A stretch of 64,000 nt of DNA from NCBI RefSeq assembly GCF_030209755.1, contig NZ_JARVRH010000023.1, positions 33,530 to 97,529 of the forward strand, written 5' to 3'. The translations under genes were made by a program, and so were the position numbers. Of this stretch, positions 25,539-35,738 are shown in pieces. Each line of letters begins with the position of its first letter. Position 1 is the first letter of the stretch. The notes beneath the pieces are model-generated. The model saw only the letters and a list, made by a program, of their open reading frames with translations. It made no database searches and was not told where the DNA came from. This DNA is from Arthrobacter sp. efr-133-TYG-118. Its GTDB lineage: Bacteria; Actinomycetota; Actinomycetes; Actinomycetales; Micrococcaceae.

Positions 25539-27335
25539 GTGGTGCAGAAAACCGGCAAATCGAAGAACAAGAGAACGCCGGCGGCGAAGAAGCGCCTGCG
25601 CCTCGGCCTCGGAATCATGCTGACGCTATTGCTGGTGGTCGGGGGCAAGTTGTTCCTCGTCCAAGGGCTGGACGTCGGCGGCCTGGCCGAGGCGGCCTAC
25701 AACAACAGGCTGACAACCACGATCCTCCCAGCCGAACGAGGCAAGATCCTTGACGCCAACGGCACCGTGCTCGCCAGCAGCGTGATCCGCTACAACATCG
25801 TGGTGGACCAAACGGTCAACACCAACACTGATCAATTTCCTCGTTTCAACTCCCAGACCCAAGCTATCGATACGATCTCCAGGTCCCAGGGGATAGCAGA
25901 GCTTTCCAGCGCCCTCGGGATGGACGTCGGGCAGGTCACACAAGCCGTGACCGGCGTGAAGAAGTACAACATCGTGGCCAAGGAAGTGAAGCCGGACGTC
26001 GAGGACCGGATATCCCAGCTGCACATTCCGGGTGTCGTCTCGGAGGGCATCAGCAAGCGCGTCTACCCCAACGGCAGCGTCGCCGGTGGGATAGTCGGCT
26101 TCCTCAAAGACGGCACCACGGGCCAGGCAGGCCTTGAGCAGACCCAGGACGAGCTGCTCCGCGGCAAAGACGGCAAGCGCGTCTTCGAGATCGGCGCCGA
26201 CGGTCTTCGTATCCCCGTGGCAACCGACCTGCTGACCCCGGCCGTCAACGGCAAAGACGTCAAGCTGACGCTGAACACGGACATCCAGTACTTTGCGCAG
26301 CAGGCCATCCAGACCCAGGTCAACCAGCTCAATGCCGAGTGGGGATCAATCGTCGTCGAGGACATCAAAACCGGGAACCTCATTGCGATGGCGGACACCA
26401 ACGCACCGGATCCCAACGACCCCGGCAAGGTAGCGGCTGCCGACCGTGGCGTACGGTCCGTGACGGCTGCCTACGAGCCCGGTTCGGTCGAGAAGATGAT
26501 CACGGCGTCCGCTGCGATCAATGAAGGAAAGTCCAGCCCATTGGACACCGTCACCATTCCACCGGCTTTGACTATCGACGGTCAGACTTTCACCGATGCG
26601 TTCGACCATGGAACCGAGCAGAGGACCCTCGCCGGCATCCTTGGCTATTCGATGAACACGGGTACCGTGATGATCGGCAGCCGCCTGAGCAAGCAACAGC
26701 GCTACGACTACCTCACGCGCTTCGGTATCGGCCAGGCTCCGGACATTGGTCTTCCCGCCGAAACCTCAGGCATCCTGGCCAAGCCCGATCAATGGGATGA
26801 CCGCCAGCAGTACACCGTGCTGTTCGGCCAAGGCGTTTCCCAGTCCACGCTGCAGACCGTCCGGGCGTACCAGAGCGTTGCCAACGACGGCGTGATGCTG
26901 CAACCGCGGCTGATTGACGGCTACGTCGGAGCTGACGGGGTGGAGGAGAAAGTGCCTGCCAAGGATTCCCGGCAAGTCGTTACCAAGGACACCGCGCAGC
27001 AGGTGCGGGACATCCTGGAGAGCAACGTCACCATGGGCGAAGTGAAAGATGCCGCCATCGACGGATACCGGGTGGGCGCCAAGACGGGCACGTCCCAGGC
27101 GCCCCGTGAAGATGGCCTCCCTGGGTTCGATGGCTACACCGCGTCCATTGTGGGCATGGCGCCCATGGATAATCCGCGCTTCATCGTAGAGGTTGTCCTC
27201 CAGCGGCCCAAGGGCAGCATTTACGGCATCACCCAAGGGCCGATTTTCCGCTCGGTCATGGGCCAGGTCCTGCGCACCTACAACGTCCCGCCGTCCACGG
27301 GCACTCCAGCGCGGTTCCCCCAGTACGCCAAATAG
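25539..27335 (+). CDS. ftsI: Septal peptidoglycan transpeptidase FtsI (class B PBP)
   Basis: This 598-residue protein has a short cytoplasmic basic tail, a transmembrane helix (about 22-42), a pedestal domain and a transpeptidase domain. Active-site motifs: SVEK (EPGSVEKMITAS), SMN (GYSMNTGTV) and KTGT (GAKTGTSQAP). It cross-links septal peptidoglycan with FtsW. No C-terminal PASTA domain is present. Two adjacent GTGs (25539, 25542) follow AAGGA. An 11-base direct repeat covers its stop codon. Confidence 0.95.
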   Translation: MVQKTGKSKNKRTPAAKKRLRLGLGIMLTLLLVVGGKLFLVQGLDVGGLAEAAYNNRLTTTILPAERGKILDANGTVLASSVIRYNIVVDQTVNTNTDQFPRFNSQTQAIDTISRSQGIAELSSALGMDVGQVTQAVTGVKKYNIVAKEVKPDVEDRISQLHIPGVVSEGISKRVYPNGSVAGGIVGFLKDGTTGQAGLEQTQDELLRGKDGKRVFEIGADGLRIPVATDLLTPAVNGKDVKLTLNTDIQYFAQQAIQTQVNQLNAEWGSIVVEDIKTGNLIAMADTNAPDPNDPGKVAAADRGVRSVTAAYEPGSVEKMITASAAINEGKSSPLDTVTIPPALTIDGQTFTDAFDHGTEQRTLAGILGYSMNTGTVMIGSRLSKQQRYDYLTRFGIGQAPDIGLPAETSGILAKPDQWDDRQQYTVLFGQGVSQSTLQTVRAYQSVANDGVMLQPRLIDGYVGADGVEEKVPAKDSRQVVTKDTAQQVRDILESNVTMGEVKDAAIDGYRVGAKTGTSQAPREDGLPGFDGYTASIVGMAPMDNPRFIVEVVLQRPKGSIYGITQGPIFRSVMGQVLRTYNVPPSTGTPARFPQYAK

Positions 27336-27494
27336 GGCCCGTCAACGCAAATAGGGCCAGTACTGCAAGTAGTTCAGTTTCGCCAAGTAAGCTTGTTGGG
27401 CATCTGTCCGGCCACATTACGATCCACCCATGCCGATTGCGGGAGCCCCCGGGTTCCCGTGCGGCCAGTTTTACGAGTACCAACGGAGACCACC

Positions 27495-29132
27495 TTGTCA
27501 GAGCAGAATGATGCCGTATCGATCCCTACAGGGAACCCGTCGGCTACGGACAAACCAGGCTTCCGTCCAGCGGTCGTGGCGCCTGTTCCCCTTGAGGCCA
27601 TCGCAGCGTCCCTCGGAATCGCGCTGACCCCTGACTCCGGCGATACGTCGGTGACCGGTGTCTCCCTCAACTCGCGCACCGTCGAGCCGGGAGACTTGTA
27701 CCTGGCCCTGCCCGGAGCCACACGCCATGGGGCCGACTTCGTCACCCAAGCGGTGGCAGCCGGTGCTGTGGCCGTGTTAAGCGATGAAGATGGCGCACGT
27801 CAATTGGCACTTGAGGACCTCGCTGTTCCCGTGCTGATCGTCAGCAATCCCCGTGCCGCCGTCGGGACCCTCGCTGCCCTCATTTATCGAAGCCAGCCCC
27901 TCGACGGCGTTTCGCCCACGCTTTTCGGGGTGACCGGTACGAACGGCAAAACGACCACGACGTATTTCATCAATTCCCTGCTTCGCGCCCTGGGCATGAA
28001 TCCTGGCCTGATCGGGACGATTGAAATTCTTGCGGGGGGCGAGGCCATCCCGAGCCTGCTGACCACGCCGGAGTCGACGGATGTCCACGCCTTGCTCGCC
28101 CTCATGCGTGAACGTGGGCTGGAGGCGGCTTCCATGGAGGTCTCCTCCCATGCCCTGTCGTTCCACAGGGTTGACTCGGTGACGTTCGACGTTGCCGGCT
28201 TCACCAACCTGACACAGGACCACCTCGATCTCCACGGAAGCATGGACGAGTACTTCCGGACCAAGGCGGAGCTGTTCACCAGCGCGCGCGCACGGAGGGC
28301 TGTAGTGACCGTGGACGACCCGTGGGGGCGCTTGCTGGCCGACGAGTCGGGAATTCCCGTGTCCACGCTGTCGGCCACGTCGGGGAGCGACGCTGACTGG
28401 ACTGTGGAGTCAGCCAAGCCACGCGGGCTTGGAACGGACTTCGAATTGCGCCACCGCGATGGAACGGCCCTGCGCGTCCATACCGGATTGCCGGGGGACT
28501 TCAACGTCGCCAACGCGGCGCTGGCCACCATTATGGTGCTCGACTCCGGCATTGAGCCGTCGGCACTTCAGGCGGCGCTCGACACGCACGATCCCTTCAC
28601 CGTTTCCGTACCCGGCCGGATGCAGCTGATCTCGGATGCCCCTGCCTCCGTTGTCGATTTCGCGCACAACCCGGACGCGCTGGCGAGGGCCCTGAAGGCC
28701 GTGCGCCCGCAATCCCCGGGATCCCGCGTGATTGTCGTTTTCGGCGCCACAGGACAGCGCGACCAGGGCAAGCGGCCGACCATGGGCGCCATAGCCGCCC
28801 GGCTCGCCGACGTCGTGATTGTCAGCGACGACGATCCCCATGACGAAGACGCTGCGGCGATCCGTTCGGAAGTCATCGCCGGCGCCCGTGCCGCCCGCGA
28901 GTCAGAGGACCTCGACTGCGAGATTGTGGAAGCGTACCCGCGGGACGTCGCCATCCGCCAAGCCGTGGAACTGGCCACTGAGAAAGACACCATCCTGATC
29001 GCCGGCCGCGGTCATGAGGTCTGGCAGGAAGTGAAGGGCGTCAACCTTGCCCTCGACGACCGGGTGGAACTGCGGGCGGCCTTGACAGCCAGGGGATTCA
29101 AAGTTTCCACGGACGAGCGGATAGAGTCCTAG
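27495..29132 (+). CDS. murE: UDP-N-acetylmuramoyl-tripeptide synthetase MurE, probably L-lysine adding
   Basis: This 545-residue Mur ligase adds the third amino acid to UDP-MurNAc-L-Ala-D-Glu. The ATP loop is GVTGTNGKTTTTYF, and the carbamylated-lysine region and C-terminal GRGHE are present. The specificity loop near residue 445 reads SDDDPHDED instead of the DNPR typical of diaminopimelate enzymes. This fits L-lysine, as in Arthrobacter walls. The best start is TTG 27495, with GGAG six bases upstream; the frame opens earlier at 27393 without a site. Confidence 0.93.
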   Translation: MSEQNDAVSIPTGNPSATDKPGFRPAVVAPVPLEAIAASLGIALTPDSGDTSVTGVSLNSRTVEPGDLYLALPGATRHGADFVTQAVAAGAVAVLSDEDGARQLALEDLAVPVLIVSNPRAAVGTLAALIYRSQPLDGVSPTLFGVTGTNGKTTTTYFINSLLRALGMNPGLIGTIEILAGGEAIPSLLTTPESTDVHALLALMRERGLEAASMEVSSHALSFHRVDSVTFDVAGFTNLTQDHLDLHGSMDEYFRTKAELFTSARARRAVVTVDDPWGRLLADESGIPVSTLSATSGSDADWTVESAKPRGLGTDFELRHRDGTALRVHTGLPGDFNVANAALATIMVLDSGIEPSALQAALDTHDPFTVSVPGRMQLISDAPASVVDFAHNPDALARALKAVRPQSPGSRVIVVFGATGQRDQGKRPTMGAIAARLADVVIVSDDDPHDEDAAAIRSEVIAGARAARESEDLDCEIVEAYPRDVAIRQAVELATEKDTILIAGRGHEVWQEVKGVNLALDDRVELRAALTARGFKVSTDERIES

Positions 29133-29138
29133 ACCGAG

Positions 29139-30629
29139 ATGATTGCACTTACTGCGGCGGAGATCGCCGATATTACCAATGGCCGATTGGCAGCGGACCC
29201 GGGCATTGTCCCGGCGTCCGTCGTTACCGACTCCCGTGAGGCGGCCGCTGGATCGTTGTACGTGGCCAAGCCAGGAGAGAACGCTGACGGGCATGCCTAT
29301 GTAGGCGCCGCTTTTGAGCGCGGGGCTGTCCTGGCGCTGACCGAGCGCGACGTTTCCGACGACGACGGCCGGCCGTACCCCGCCGTCGTCGTCGATGACG
29401 CCGTGATCGCCATGGGTGCCCTGGCTGCAGAGTCCGTGCGCCGCATCCGCGCCGCACGTGCCGCCCAGGGGGAGCCCTTCACCGTTATCGGCATCACAGG
29501 CTCGGCGGGCAAGACCACTACCAAGGACTTGCTCGCGGGCATTCTTTCCCGGGCCGGCGCCACAGTGGCGCCGCAGGGTTCGTACAACGGGGAAGTCGGC
29601 GTGCCGCTCACCGTCTTCGGAGCCGATGCGGGCACCCGTTACCTCGTGATCGAAATGGGCGCCACCGGCGTCGGCCACATCAAATACCTCGCCGAGATGG
29701 TCCAACCGGACATCGGCGTCGTTCTTTGCGTCGGCACCGCCCACGCCGGCGAGTTCGGTGGCGTGGAGAACATAGCCAAGGCCAAGGGCGAACTCGTCGA
29801 GGCGCTGGGGCAGGACGGAACCGCCGTCATCAACCTCGACGACGCGCGGGTCGCGGCGATGGTCTCCCGCACCCAGGCCAAAGTGCTCGGAACCTCCGCT
29901 ACCGGCATCTCCGGTTCCGCAGTCGAAGCCAGGAACGCAGATATCGACGAAGACGGCCACCCGGAATTCGAACTCGTCCTCCCCGACGGCGCGGTCCCGC
30001 ATCCCGTCCACAGCAAGCTCATCGGTGCGCACCACATCACCAACCTGCTTGCCGCCGCGGCCGCGGCGTTCGCGGCCGGCCTCCCTGCGGCCGGGATCGC
30101 CGACTCGCTGAGCGAGCAGGCGCCGGCCAGCCGGTGGCGAATGGAACGCACTGAGCGCGCGGACGGCGTCACCATCATCAACGACGCGTACAACGCGAAT
30201 CCGGAATCCATGCGGGCAGCCTTGCGCACCCTCGCCGACCTCGGACAGGGACGCCGCACCTGGGCGGTCCTGGGCGCGATGCTGGAACTTGGCGAAGATT
30301 CCATCCGCGAACACACCGCGGTAGGGACGCAAGTGGTTCGCTTGAATATTTCCAGGCTCGTAGTGGTTGGCCGCGAAGCCCGGGCGCTGTACATTTCCGC
30401 GATCCAGGAAGGCTCCTGGGGCGACGAGTGCAGTTTCGCCGAAACGGCCGACGAAGCCTACGAACTGCTGCAGGCCGAGCTCAAACCGGGCGACTTGGTG
30501 CTTTTCAAGTCCTCGAACGGGGTGGGCCTAAGGCATTTAGGGGATCGGATAGCATTACCCCCACAAGCCGGTACGAGTGCGAACACCGCGGCTGCAACTG
30601 CCGCCAATGAAGGGAACGAGCTGCTGTGA
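29139..30629 (+). CDS. murF: UDP-MurNAc-pentapeptide synthetase MurF
   Basis: This 496-residue ligase adds D-Ala-D-Ala to the tripeptide precursor. Motifs: GITGSAGKTTTKDLLAG, LVIEMGATGVGHI, and INDAYNANPESMRAAL. It lies six bases after murE and overlaps mraY by GTGA. The extra C-terminal tail rich in Ala and Thr (last 20 residues) is not catalytic. Confidence 0.95.
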   Translation: MIALTAAEIADITNGRLAADPGIVPASVVTDSREAAAGSLYVAKPGENADGHAYVGAAFERGAVLALTERDVSDDDGRPYPAVVVDDAVIAMGALAAESVRRIRAARAAQGEPFTVIGITGSAGKTTTKDLLAGILSRAGATVAPQGSYNGEVGVPLTVFGADAGTRYLVIEMGATGVGHIKYLAEMVQPDIGVVLCVGTAHAGEFGGVENIAKAKGELVEALGQDGTAVINLDDARVAAMVSRTQAKVLGTSATGISGSAVEARNADIDEDGHPEFELVLPDGAVPHPVHSKLIGAHHITNLLAAAAAAFAAGLPAAGIADSLSEQAPASRWRMERTERADGVTIINDAYNANPESMRAALRTLADLGQGRRTWAVLGAMLELGEDSIREHTAVGTQVVRLNISRLVVVGREARALYISAIQEGSWGDECSFAETADEAYELLQAELKPGDLVLFKSSNGVGLRHLGDRIALPPQAGTSANTAAATAANEGNELL

Positions 30630-31735
30630 TTGCACTGTTGATCGGCGCGGGCGTCGCCCTCCTGGTGGCTTTGGCCGGAACGCCACTCTTCATCCGGTTC
30701 CTCGTCACCAAGGGATACGGCCAGTTCATCCGCGACGACGGACCCACCTCCCACCACACCAAGCGTGGTACCCCCACCATGGGCGGGACAGTCGTGGTGG
30801 CCGCCGTGCTCATCAGCTATGGGTTGACCCACCTGATCATGTGGATGATGAACCCGCGATCACCGGGCCCATCAGCTTCGGGCCTGCTCCTGTTGTTCCT
30901 CATGGTCGGCATGGGATTCGTTGGTTTCCTCGACGATTTCATCAAGATCTCCAAGCAACGCAGCCTCGGACTCAATGCCAAAGCCAAGCTGATCCTTCAG
31001 GCGTTCGTCGGCATTGTCTTCGCAGTGCTCGTCCTGAACTTCCCCGACGCGCAGGGGATCACCCCGGCCTCCACCCATATTTCCCTTGTGCGGGACATTC
31101 CCTGGCTGAACCTGGCCTTCGGGGGCACCGTCCTCGGGGCCATCCTGTTTGTCATCTGGTCGAACCTGATCGTCACCGCGGCAACCAACGGCGTCAACCT
31201 GACGGACGGACTGGACGGCCTTGCCGCCGGCGCCTCCATCATGGTCTTCGGGGCTTACACGCTCATGGGAATCTGGCAGAACAACCAGGCGTGCGGTTCA
31301 CCCCGCGAGGCGGGCAGCGGCTGCTACTCGGTCCGTGACCCGCTTGATCTGGCGCTCCTGGCCGCTATTTGCAGTGCCGCGCTCGTTGGCTTCCTCTGGT
31401 GGAACACGTCCCCGGCGAAGATCTTCATGGGAGACACCGGTTCCCTGGCCATCGGCGGCGCGGTGGCCGGCTTTGCGATCCTCTCCCGCACCGAACTTCT
31501 TCTGGGCATCATCGGCGGGCTCTTCGTCCTCATCACGCTGTCGGTCATCATCCAGGTGGGCTACTTCAAGGTCACCAAGGGGAAGCGGGTCTTCAAAATG
31601 GCCCCCCTTCAGCATCATTTCGAACTCAAGGGCTGGGCCGAGATCACGGTGGTTGTCCGATTCTGGATTCTTTGTGGCCTCTTCGTGGCCGCGGGCCTTG
31701 GGATTTTCTATGCTGAATGGGTGGTGCTGCTGTGA
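30626..31735 (+). CDS. mraY: Phospho-N-acetylmuramoyl-pentapeptide transferase
   Basis: This 369-residue polytopic membrane enzyme transfers phospho-MurNAc-pentapeptide to undecaprenyl phosphate, making lipid I. Landmarks are GFLDDFIKI, NLTDGLDGLAAG (catalytic aspartates), MGDTGSLA and the histidine motif APLQHHFELKGW. Ten transmembrane helices are expected. It starts with GTG overlapping the murF stop and ends overlapping murD. Confidence 0.96.
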   Translation: MIALLIGAGVALLVALAGTPLFIRFLVTKGYGQFIRDDGPTSHHTKRGTPTMGGTVVVAAVLISYGLTHLIMWMMNPRSPGPSASGLLLLFLMVGMGFVGFLDDFIKISKQRSLGLNAKAKLILQAFVGIVFAVLVLNFPDAQGITPASTHISLVRDIPWLNLAFGGTVLGAILFVIWSNLIVTAATNGVNLTDGLDGLAAGASIMVFGAYTLMGIWQNNQACGSPREAGSGCYSVRDPLDLALLAAICSAALVGFLWWNTSPAKIFMGDTGSLAIGGAVAGFAILSRTELLLGIIGGLFVLITLSVIIQVGYFKVTKGKRVFKMAPLQHHFELKGWAEITVVVRFWILCGLFVAAGLGIFYAEWVVLL

Positions 31736-33318
31736 GCTCAAGTCCTCAAACCAAGCCTTCTTCCAACGAACGGCTCGAGAACCTCGTCAGTTGGGATTCC
31801 GACTGGAAGGGCCTGCGCGTCGTCGTGACCGGCATCGGCGTCTCCGGTTTCGCGGCCGCCGACACCTTGATCGAACTTGGCGCACGGGTGGTGGTGGTTG
31901 ACGCTGCCACGAGTGCCAAAGCCCTCGCCCAGGCGGACACTTTGAAGATCGTCGGCGCAGCCGACGTCCTCCTCGGCCAGGACGCCGTCAAGACGCTGCC
32001 CCGCGTGGACGGCGAAAAAGCCGAACTCGTCGTGACATCGCCGGGCTGGCGGCCGGACCAGTCCCTCCTGGCAGCTGCCAAACGGGCCCACGTACCGGTG
32101 TGGGGCGACGTCGAACTCGCCTGGCGGGTGCGCGAACGCAAGGGCCGCAAGACGGCGGACTGGCTCACGATCACAGGTACCAACGGCAAAACCACCACGG
32201 TGGGCATGACTGAAGCCATGCTGCAGGCAGCGGGGCTCAAGGCAATCGCCGTGGGGAATGTAGGTACTCCCATCCTGGACGCACTCCGTGACCCAGTGGA
32301 GTACGACGCCTTCGCGGTTGAGCTGTCCAGCTTCCAATTGCACTGGATCGAATCGCTCTCCCCGGTCGCAAGCGTCTGCCTCAATGTGGCCGAGGACCAC
32401 GTCGACTGGCACGGCTCCTACGAGTCCTACCTCGCGGACAAAGCAAAAATCTTCGAGAACACCCAGATGGCGTGCATCTACAACGCCGAGCAGATCGAGA
32501 CCGAACGCATGGTGGAAAACGCCGACGTGGTCGAGGGTTGCCGGGCGATCGGCTTCACCACCTTGACTCCGGCGGTCAGCATGCTCGGTGTCGTCGAGGG
32601 GTTGCTCGTGGACCGTGCGTTCATTGAAGAGCGCAAGAGTTCAGCAGAGGAACTCGCGTCCCTGGCGGATCTGGGCCAGGCTGCGCCCCGACACATGGTC
32701 GCCAACGCGCTGGCCGCTGCCGCACTGGTGCGTGCCTACGGCGTCGAACCGGCTGCAGTGCGTGAGGGGCTCAGGAACTATCTCCCGGGAGACCACCGCA
32801 TCCAGCCTGTGGCCAAGCAGAACGGCGTGCTCTGGGTCAACGACTCCAAGGCGACCAATCCGCACGCAGCTTCTGCAGCCCTGTCGGCGTTCGACAAGGT
32901 CGTCTGGATCGCAGGCGGTTTGTCCAAGGGCGTCAACTATGACGACCTGGTCAAAAGCAACGCGCACAGGCTCAAGGCAGTGGTGCTGATCGGCTCCGAC
33001 ACCGCGGACCTGGAAGCCTCCCTCAGGCGACACGCATCGGATGTGCCCGTAATCGGGCAGCCCAAGGGCGACACTGAAAAGGTGCAGTCCGCCGATTCAG
33101 CTGGTACCGCCGCGGAACCGTCTCCGATCTTCGGGGACACCGTCATGGCCCATGCTGTCGAGTCGGCAGCAAGTATCGCCGAGCCCGGCGATACCGTGCT
33201 GATGGCCCCGGCGGCTGCCTCCATGGACCAGTTCTCTTCCTACGCTCACCGTGGCGATGCTTTCATCCGGGCAGTGCGCGAGCTTGTGGAAGGCCAGGCA
33301 CAGACCACCGAGGAGTAA
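31732..33318 (+). CDS. murD: UDP-N-acetylmuramoylalanine-D-glutamate ligase MurD
   Basis: This 528-residue enzyme adds D-glutamate to UDP-MurNAc-L-Ala. The ATP loop is TITGTNGKTTTVGM; NDSKATNPHAA and the late MAPAAASMDQFSSYAHRGD motif are family marks. It is longer than E. coli MurD because of a 25-residue polar N-terminus and an insertion near residue 450. The GTG at 31732 overlaps the mraY stop; an ATG at 31717 is also in frame. Confidence 0.94.
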   Translation: MSSSPQTKPSSNERLENLVSWDSDWKGLRVVVTGIGVSGFAAADTLIELGARVVVVDAATSAKALAQADTLKIVGAADVLLGQDAVKTLPRVDGEKAELVVTSPGWRPDQSLLAAAKRAHVPVWGDVELAWRVRERKGRKTADWLTITGTNGKTTTVGMTEAMLQAAGLKAIAVGNVGTPILDALRDPVEYDAFAVELSSFQLHWIESLSPVASVCLNVAEDHVDWHGSYESYLADKAKIFENTQMACIYNAEQIETERMVENADVVEGCRAIGFTTLTPAVSMLGVVEGLLVDRAFIEERKSSAEELASLADLGQAAPRHMVANALAAAALVRAYGVEPAAVREGLRNYLPGDHRIQPVAKQNGVLWVNDSKATNPHAASAALSAFDKVVWIAGGLSKGVNYDDLVKSNAHRLKAVVLIGSDTADLEASLRRHASDVPVIGQPKGDTEKVQSADSAGTAAEPSPIFGDTVMAHAVESAASIAEPGDTVLMAPAAASMDQFSSYAHRGDAFIRAVRELVEGQAQTTEE

Positions 33319-33320
33319 CA

Positions 33321-34625
33321 ATGGTCAGCACGCCCACGCGCAGCGGGCCCGGGCGGACCCGGGCCGGCAAGCCGGACCCCGCTGGACGCGCGGCAGGCGT
33401 TGCCCGAGCCTCACTTCCGTCCCGCATTCGCTCGGGGATTTCCGGGTTTTGGTCAACTCTCGAGGGAAGCGGTAAATCGAGCGGCGGGTCAACCTACTAC
33501 TTGATTCTTGGCGCTTCGCTGGCGCTCACGGCTATCGGGATCATCATGGTCCTGTCGGCGTCCAGCGTCGAGGCGATTGCGGCCGGCGAATCCCCATACT
33601 CCATCGCCACCAAGCAAGGCATGTTCGCAGGCATCGGCATCGTTGCGATGCTGGTGCTTTCACGGGTCAACGTCGTCTGGCTGAAGAGATTCGCGTGGCC
33701 CTCAATCATTCTTGCCGGCGCCTTGCTGGTGCTGGTCCTGGTTATCGGCAAGCGTGTGTTGGGCAACCAGAACTGGATCGAGATCGGTGGCTTCACCTTC
33801 CAGCCATCGGAGTTCGCCAAGTTCGCCCTGGTGCTCTGGATGGCCACGGTTCTTTCCGTCAAGGCAAAACTTCTCGACAAGTGGACGCACGCGCTGATCC
33901 CTATCGTCCCGGTCTCCGGCGCCATCATTACCCTCATTGTCCTGGGGCATGACCTCGGCACCTCGCTGGTGGTCATGCTCATCATGGCTGCGGGCTTGTT
34001 TTTCGGCGGCGTCAACCTGAAGCTCTTCGCTGCGGCCGGTGGTGTTGCCGCCGCTGCCGCGCTGATTCTGGCGTTCACGAGCGGAAACCGGATGTGCCGG
34101 ATCACCTCGTGGATGGGACAGAGCTGCGCAGGGGCAAGCGACATCGGCTTCCAAAGCGAACAGGGGCTCAGCGCCCTTGCTTCGGGAGGTTGGCTTGGTG
34201 TCGGACTTGGCCAGAGCCGGCAAAAATACCAGTGGATTCCCGAAGCCCACAACGACTTCATCTTCGCTGTCATCGGGGAGGAACTCGGGCTTGTGGGGAC
34301 CATCGTGGTGCTGGTGCTTTTTGCGCTGCTCGCAGTTGCCATCTACCGCGTCGTCAGCCACCAGGAAGACTTGTTCGCCCGGGTGCTCGGCGGATCGATC
34401 ATGGCGTGGATGCTTGGACAGGCCGCGATCAACATGGCCATGGTGGCGGGCCTGCTGCCCGTGATCGGCGTTCCTCTGCCTTTCATTTCCTACGGCGGTT
34501 CAGCGTTGGTGATGTCGCTGTGCGGCGTGGGCGTAGTGTTGTCTTTGGCCCGCGCCCAAATGGCTCCTGCCAGCCGTTCCAAGCCGCGCTGGCGAATTGC
34601 GAAAACTGCACGAAAGCGTACATAG
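33321..34625 (+). CDS. ftsW: Peptidoglycan glycosyltransferase FtsW (SEDS family)
   Basis: This 434-residue polytopic protein polymerises lipid II at the septum with FtsI. A basic N-terminal tail (about 1-55) precedes about ten transmembrane helices. SEDS marks: QPSEFAKFALVLW, the loop LGVGLGQSRQKYQWIPEAHNDFIF, and PFISYGGSALV. The signature motif places it with FtsW/RodA, and its cluster position decides FtsW. GAGGAG precedes the ATG. Confidence 0.95.
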   Translation: MVSTPTRSGPGRTRAGKPDPAGRAAGVARASLPSRIRSGISGFWSTLEGSGKSSGGSTYYLILGASLALTAIGIIMVLSASSVEAIAAGESPYSIATKQGMFAGIGIVAMLVLSRVNVVWLKRFAWPSIILAGALLVLVLVIGKRVLGNQNWIEIGGFTFQPSEFAKFALVLWMATVLSVKAKLLDKWTHALIPIVPVSGAIITLIVLGHDLGTSLVVMLIMAAGLFFGGVNLKLFAAAGGVAAAAALILAFTSGNRMCRITSWMGQSCAGASDIGFQSEQGLSALASGGWLGVGLGQSRQKYQWIPEAHNDFIFAVIGEELGLVGTIVVLVLFALLAVAIYRVVSHQEDLFARVLGGSIMAWMLGQAAINMAMVAGLLPVIGVPLPFISYGGSALVMSLCGVGVVLSLARAQMAPASRSKPRWRIAKTARKRT

Positions 34626-34631
34626 CACTCC

Positions 34632-35738
34632 ATGAATTCCCAGCCCAAACCCCTCTCCGTGGTCCTTGCCGGCGGCGGGACCGCCGGACACATCAGCCCG
34701 TTGCTCGCCATTGCCGATGCCATCAAGTCACTACGGCCGGATGCCAGGATCCTTGCCGTCGGCACACCCAACGGCATGGAAACGCGTCTGGTTCCGGCTG
34801 CAGGCTACGAGTTGGCCACCATCGACCGGGTTCCCTTTCCCCGGAAGCCTTCCGCGGATCTGCTCAAACTGCCCGGCAGGCTCGCTGCGGCCGTCAAACA
34901 AGCCGGGCGCATCCTGGACGACGCGCAGGCCGACGTCCTCCTCGGCGTCGGCGGCTACGTCTGCACTCCCATGTACCTCGCGGCGTGGCGTCGCAGGATT
35001 CCCATCGTCATCCACGAGGCCAACACGCGCGCCGGGCTTGCCAACCGGGTAGGCGCGATGTTCACCAAGCATGTGGGGGTGGCCTTCCCCGAGACCCGCC
35101 TAAGGCACGCCCGCCACGTGGGGATGCCCATGCGCAAGGCCATCGCCGGTTTGGACCGGGCGGCTTGGCGCGCGGATGCCAGGCAGTCGCTTGGCCTGGA
35201 CGCTGGACGACCCGCACTCATCGTGACGGGCGGTTCTTCCGGCGCCCTCAGCATCAACCGCACCATTGCCGGCGCTGTCGCCGCTTTGGCGGAAGCCGGT
35301 ATCCAGACGCTGCACATCACGGGCCGCGGTAAAGCAGTGACGAACGACGACGGCGCCCCCCTGGCCGCCGACGGCTACCACCAGGTGGAATACGTGGACG
35401 GCATGGAAAACGTCTACGCGGCCGCCGACGTTCTCCTTGCCCGATCCGGCGCGGCAACCGTCAGCGAGGTGGCCGCCGTCGGGCTCCCCGCGGTATTCGT
35501 CCCGCTGCCCATCGGAAACGGCGAGCAGGCAATGAACGCCTCCGCGCTGGTCAAGGCCGGGGCGGCGCTTTTGGTCGACGACCGCGCCTTGACCGCGGAA
35601 TGGCTCAAAGCCGAGTTGATTCCTTTGCTCACGGATCAGGCCCGCCTCGAGGATATGGCCAGCAAGGCAAAGGAACTTGGCATCAGAAATGCTGATCAGC
35701 GGATGGCTGATCTCGTCTTGGAAGCGGTAAGCGAATGA
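34632..35738 (+). CDS. murG: UDP-GlcNAc-undecaprenyl-pyrophosphoryl-MurNAc-pentapeptide transferase MurG
   Basis: This 368-residue GT28 glycosyltransferase converts lipid I to lipid II on the inner membrane face. The N-terminal glycine loop is LAGGGTAGHISP; GVGGYVCTPMYLAAW and IVIHEANTRAGLAN mark the acceptor domain, and GGSSGALSIN with ARSGAATVSEVAA the UDP-GlcNAc domain. It overlaps murC by ATGA. Confidence 0.95.
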   Translation: MNSQPKPLSVVLAGGGTAGHISPLLAIADAIKSLRPDARILAVGTPNGMETRLVPAAGYELATIDRVPFPRKPSADLLKLPGRLAAAVKQAGRILDDAQADVLLGVGGYVCTPMYLAAWRRRIPIVIHEANTRAGLANRVGAMFTKHVGVAFPETRLRHARHVGMPMRKAIAGLDRAAWRADARQSLGLDAGRPALIVTGGSSGALSINRTIAGAVAALAEAGIQTLHITGRGKAVTNDDGAPLAADGYHQVEYVDGMENVYAAADVLLARSGAATVSEVAAVGLPAVFVPLPIGNGEQAMNASALVKAGAALLVDDRALTAEWLKAELIPLLTDQARLEDMASKAKELGIRNADQRMADLVLEAVSE

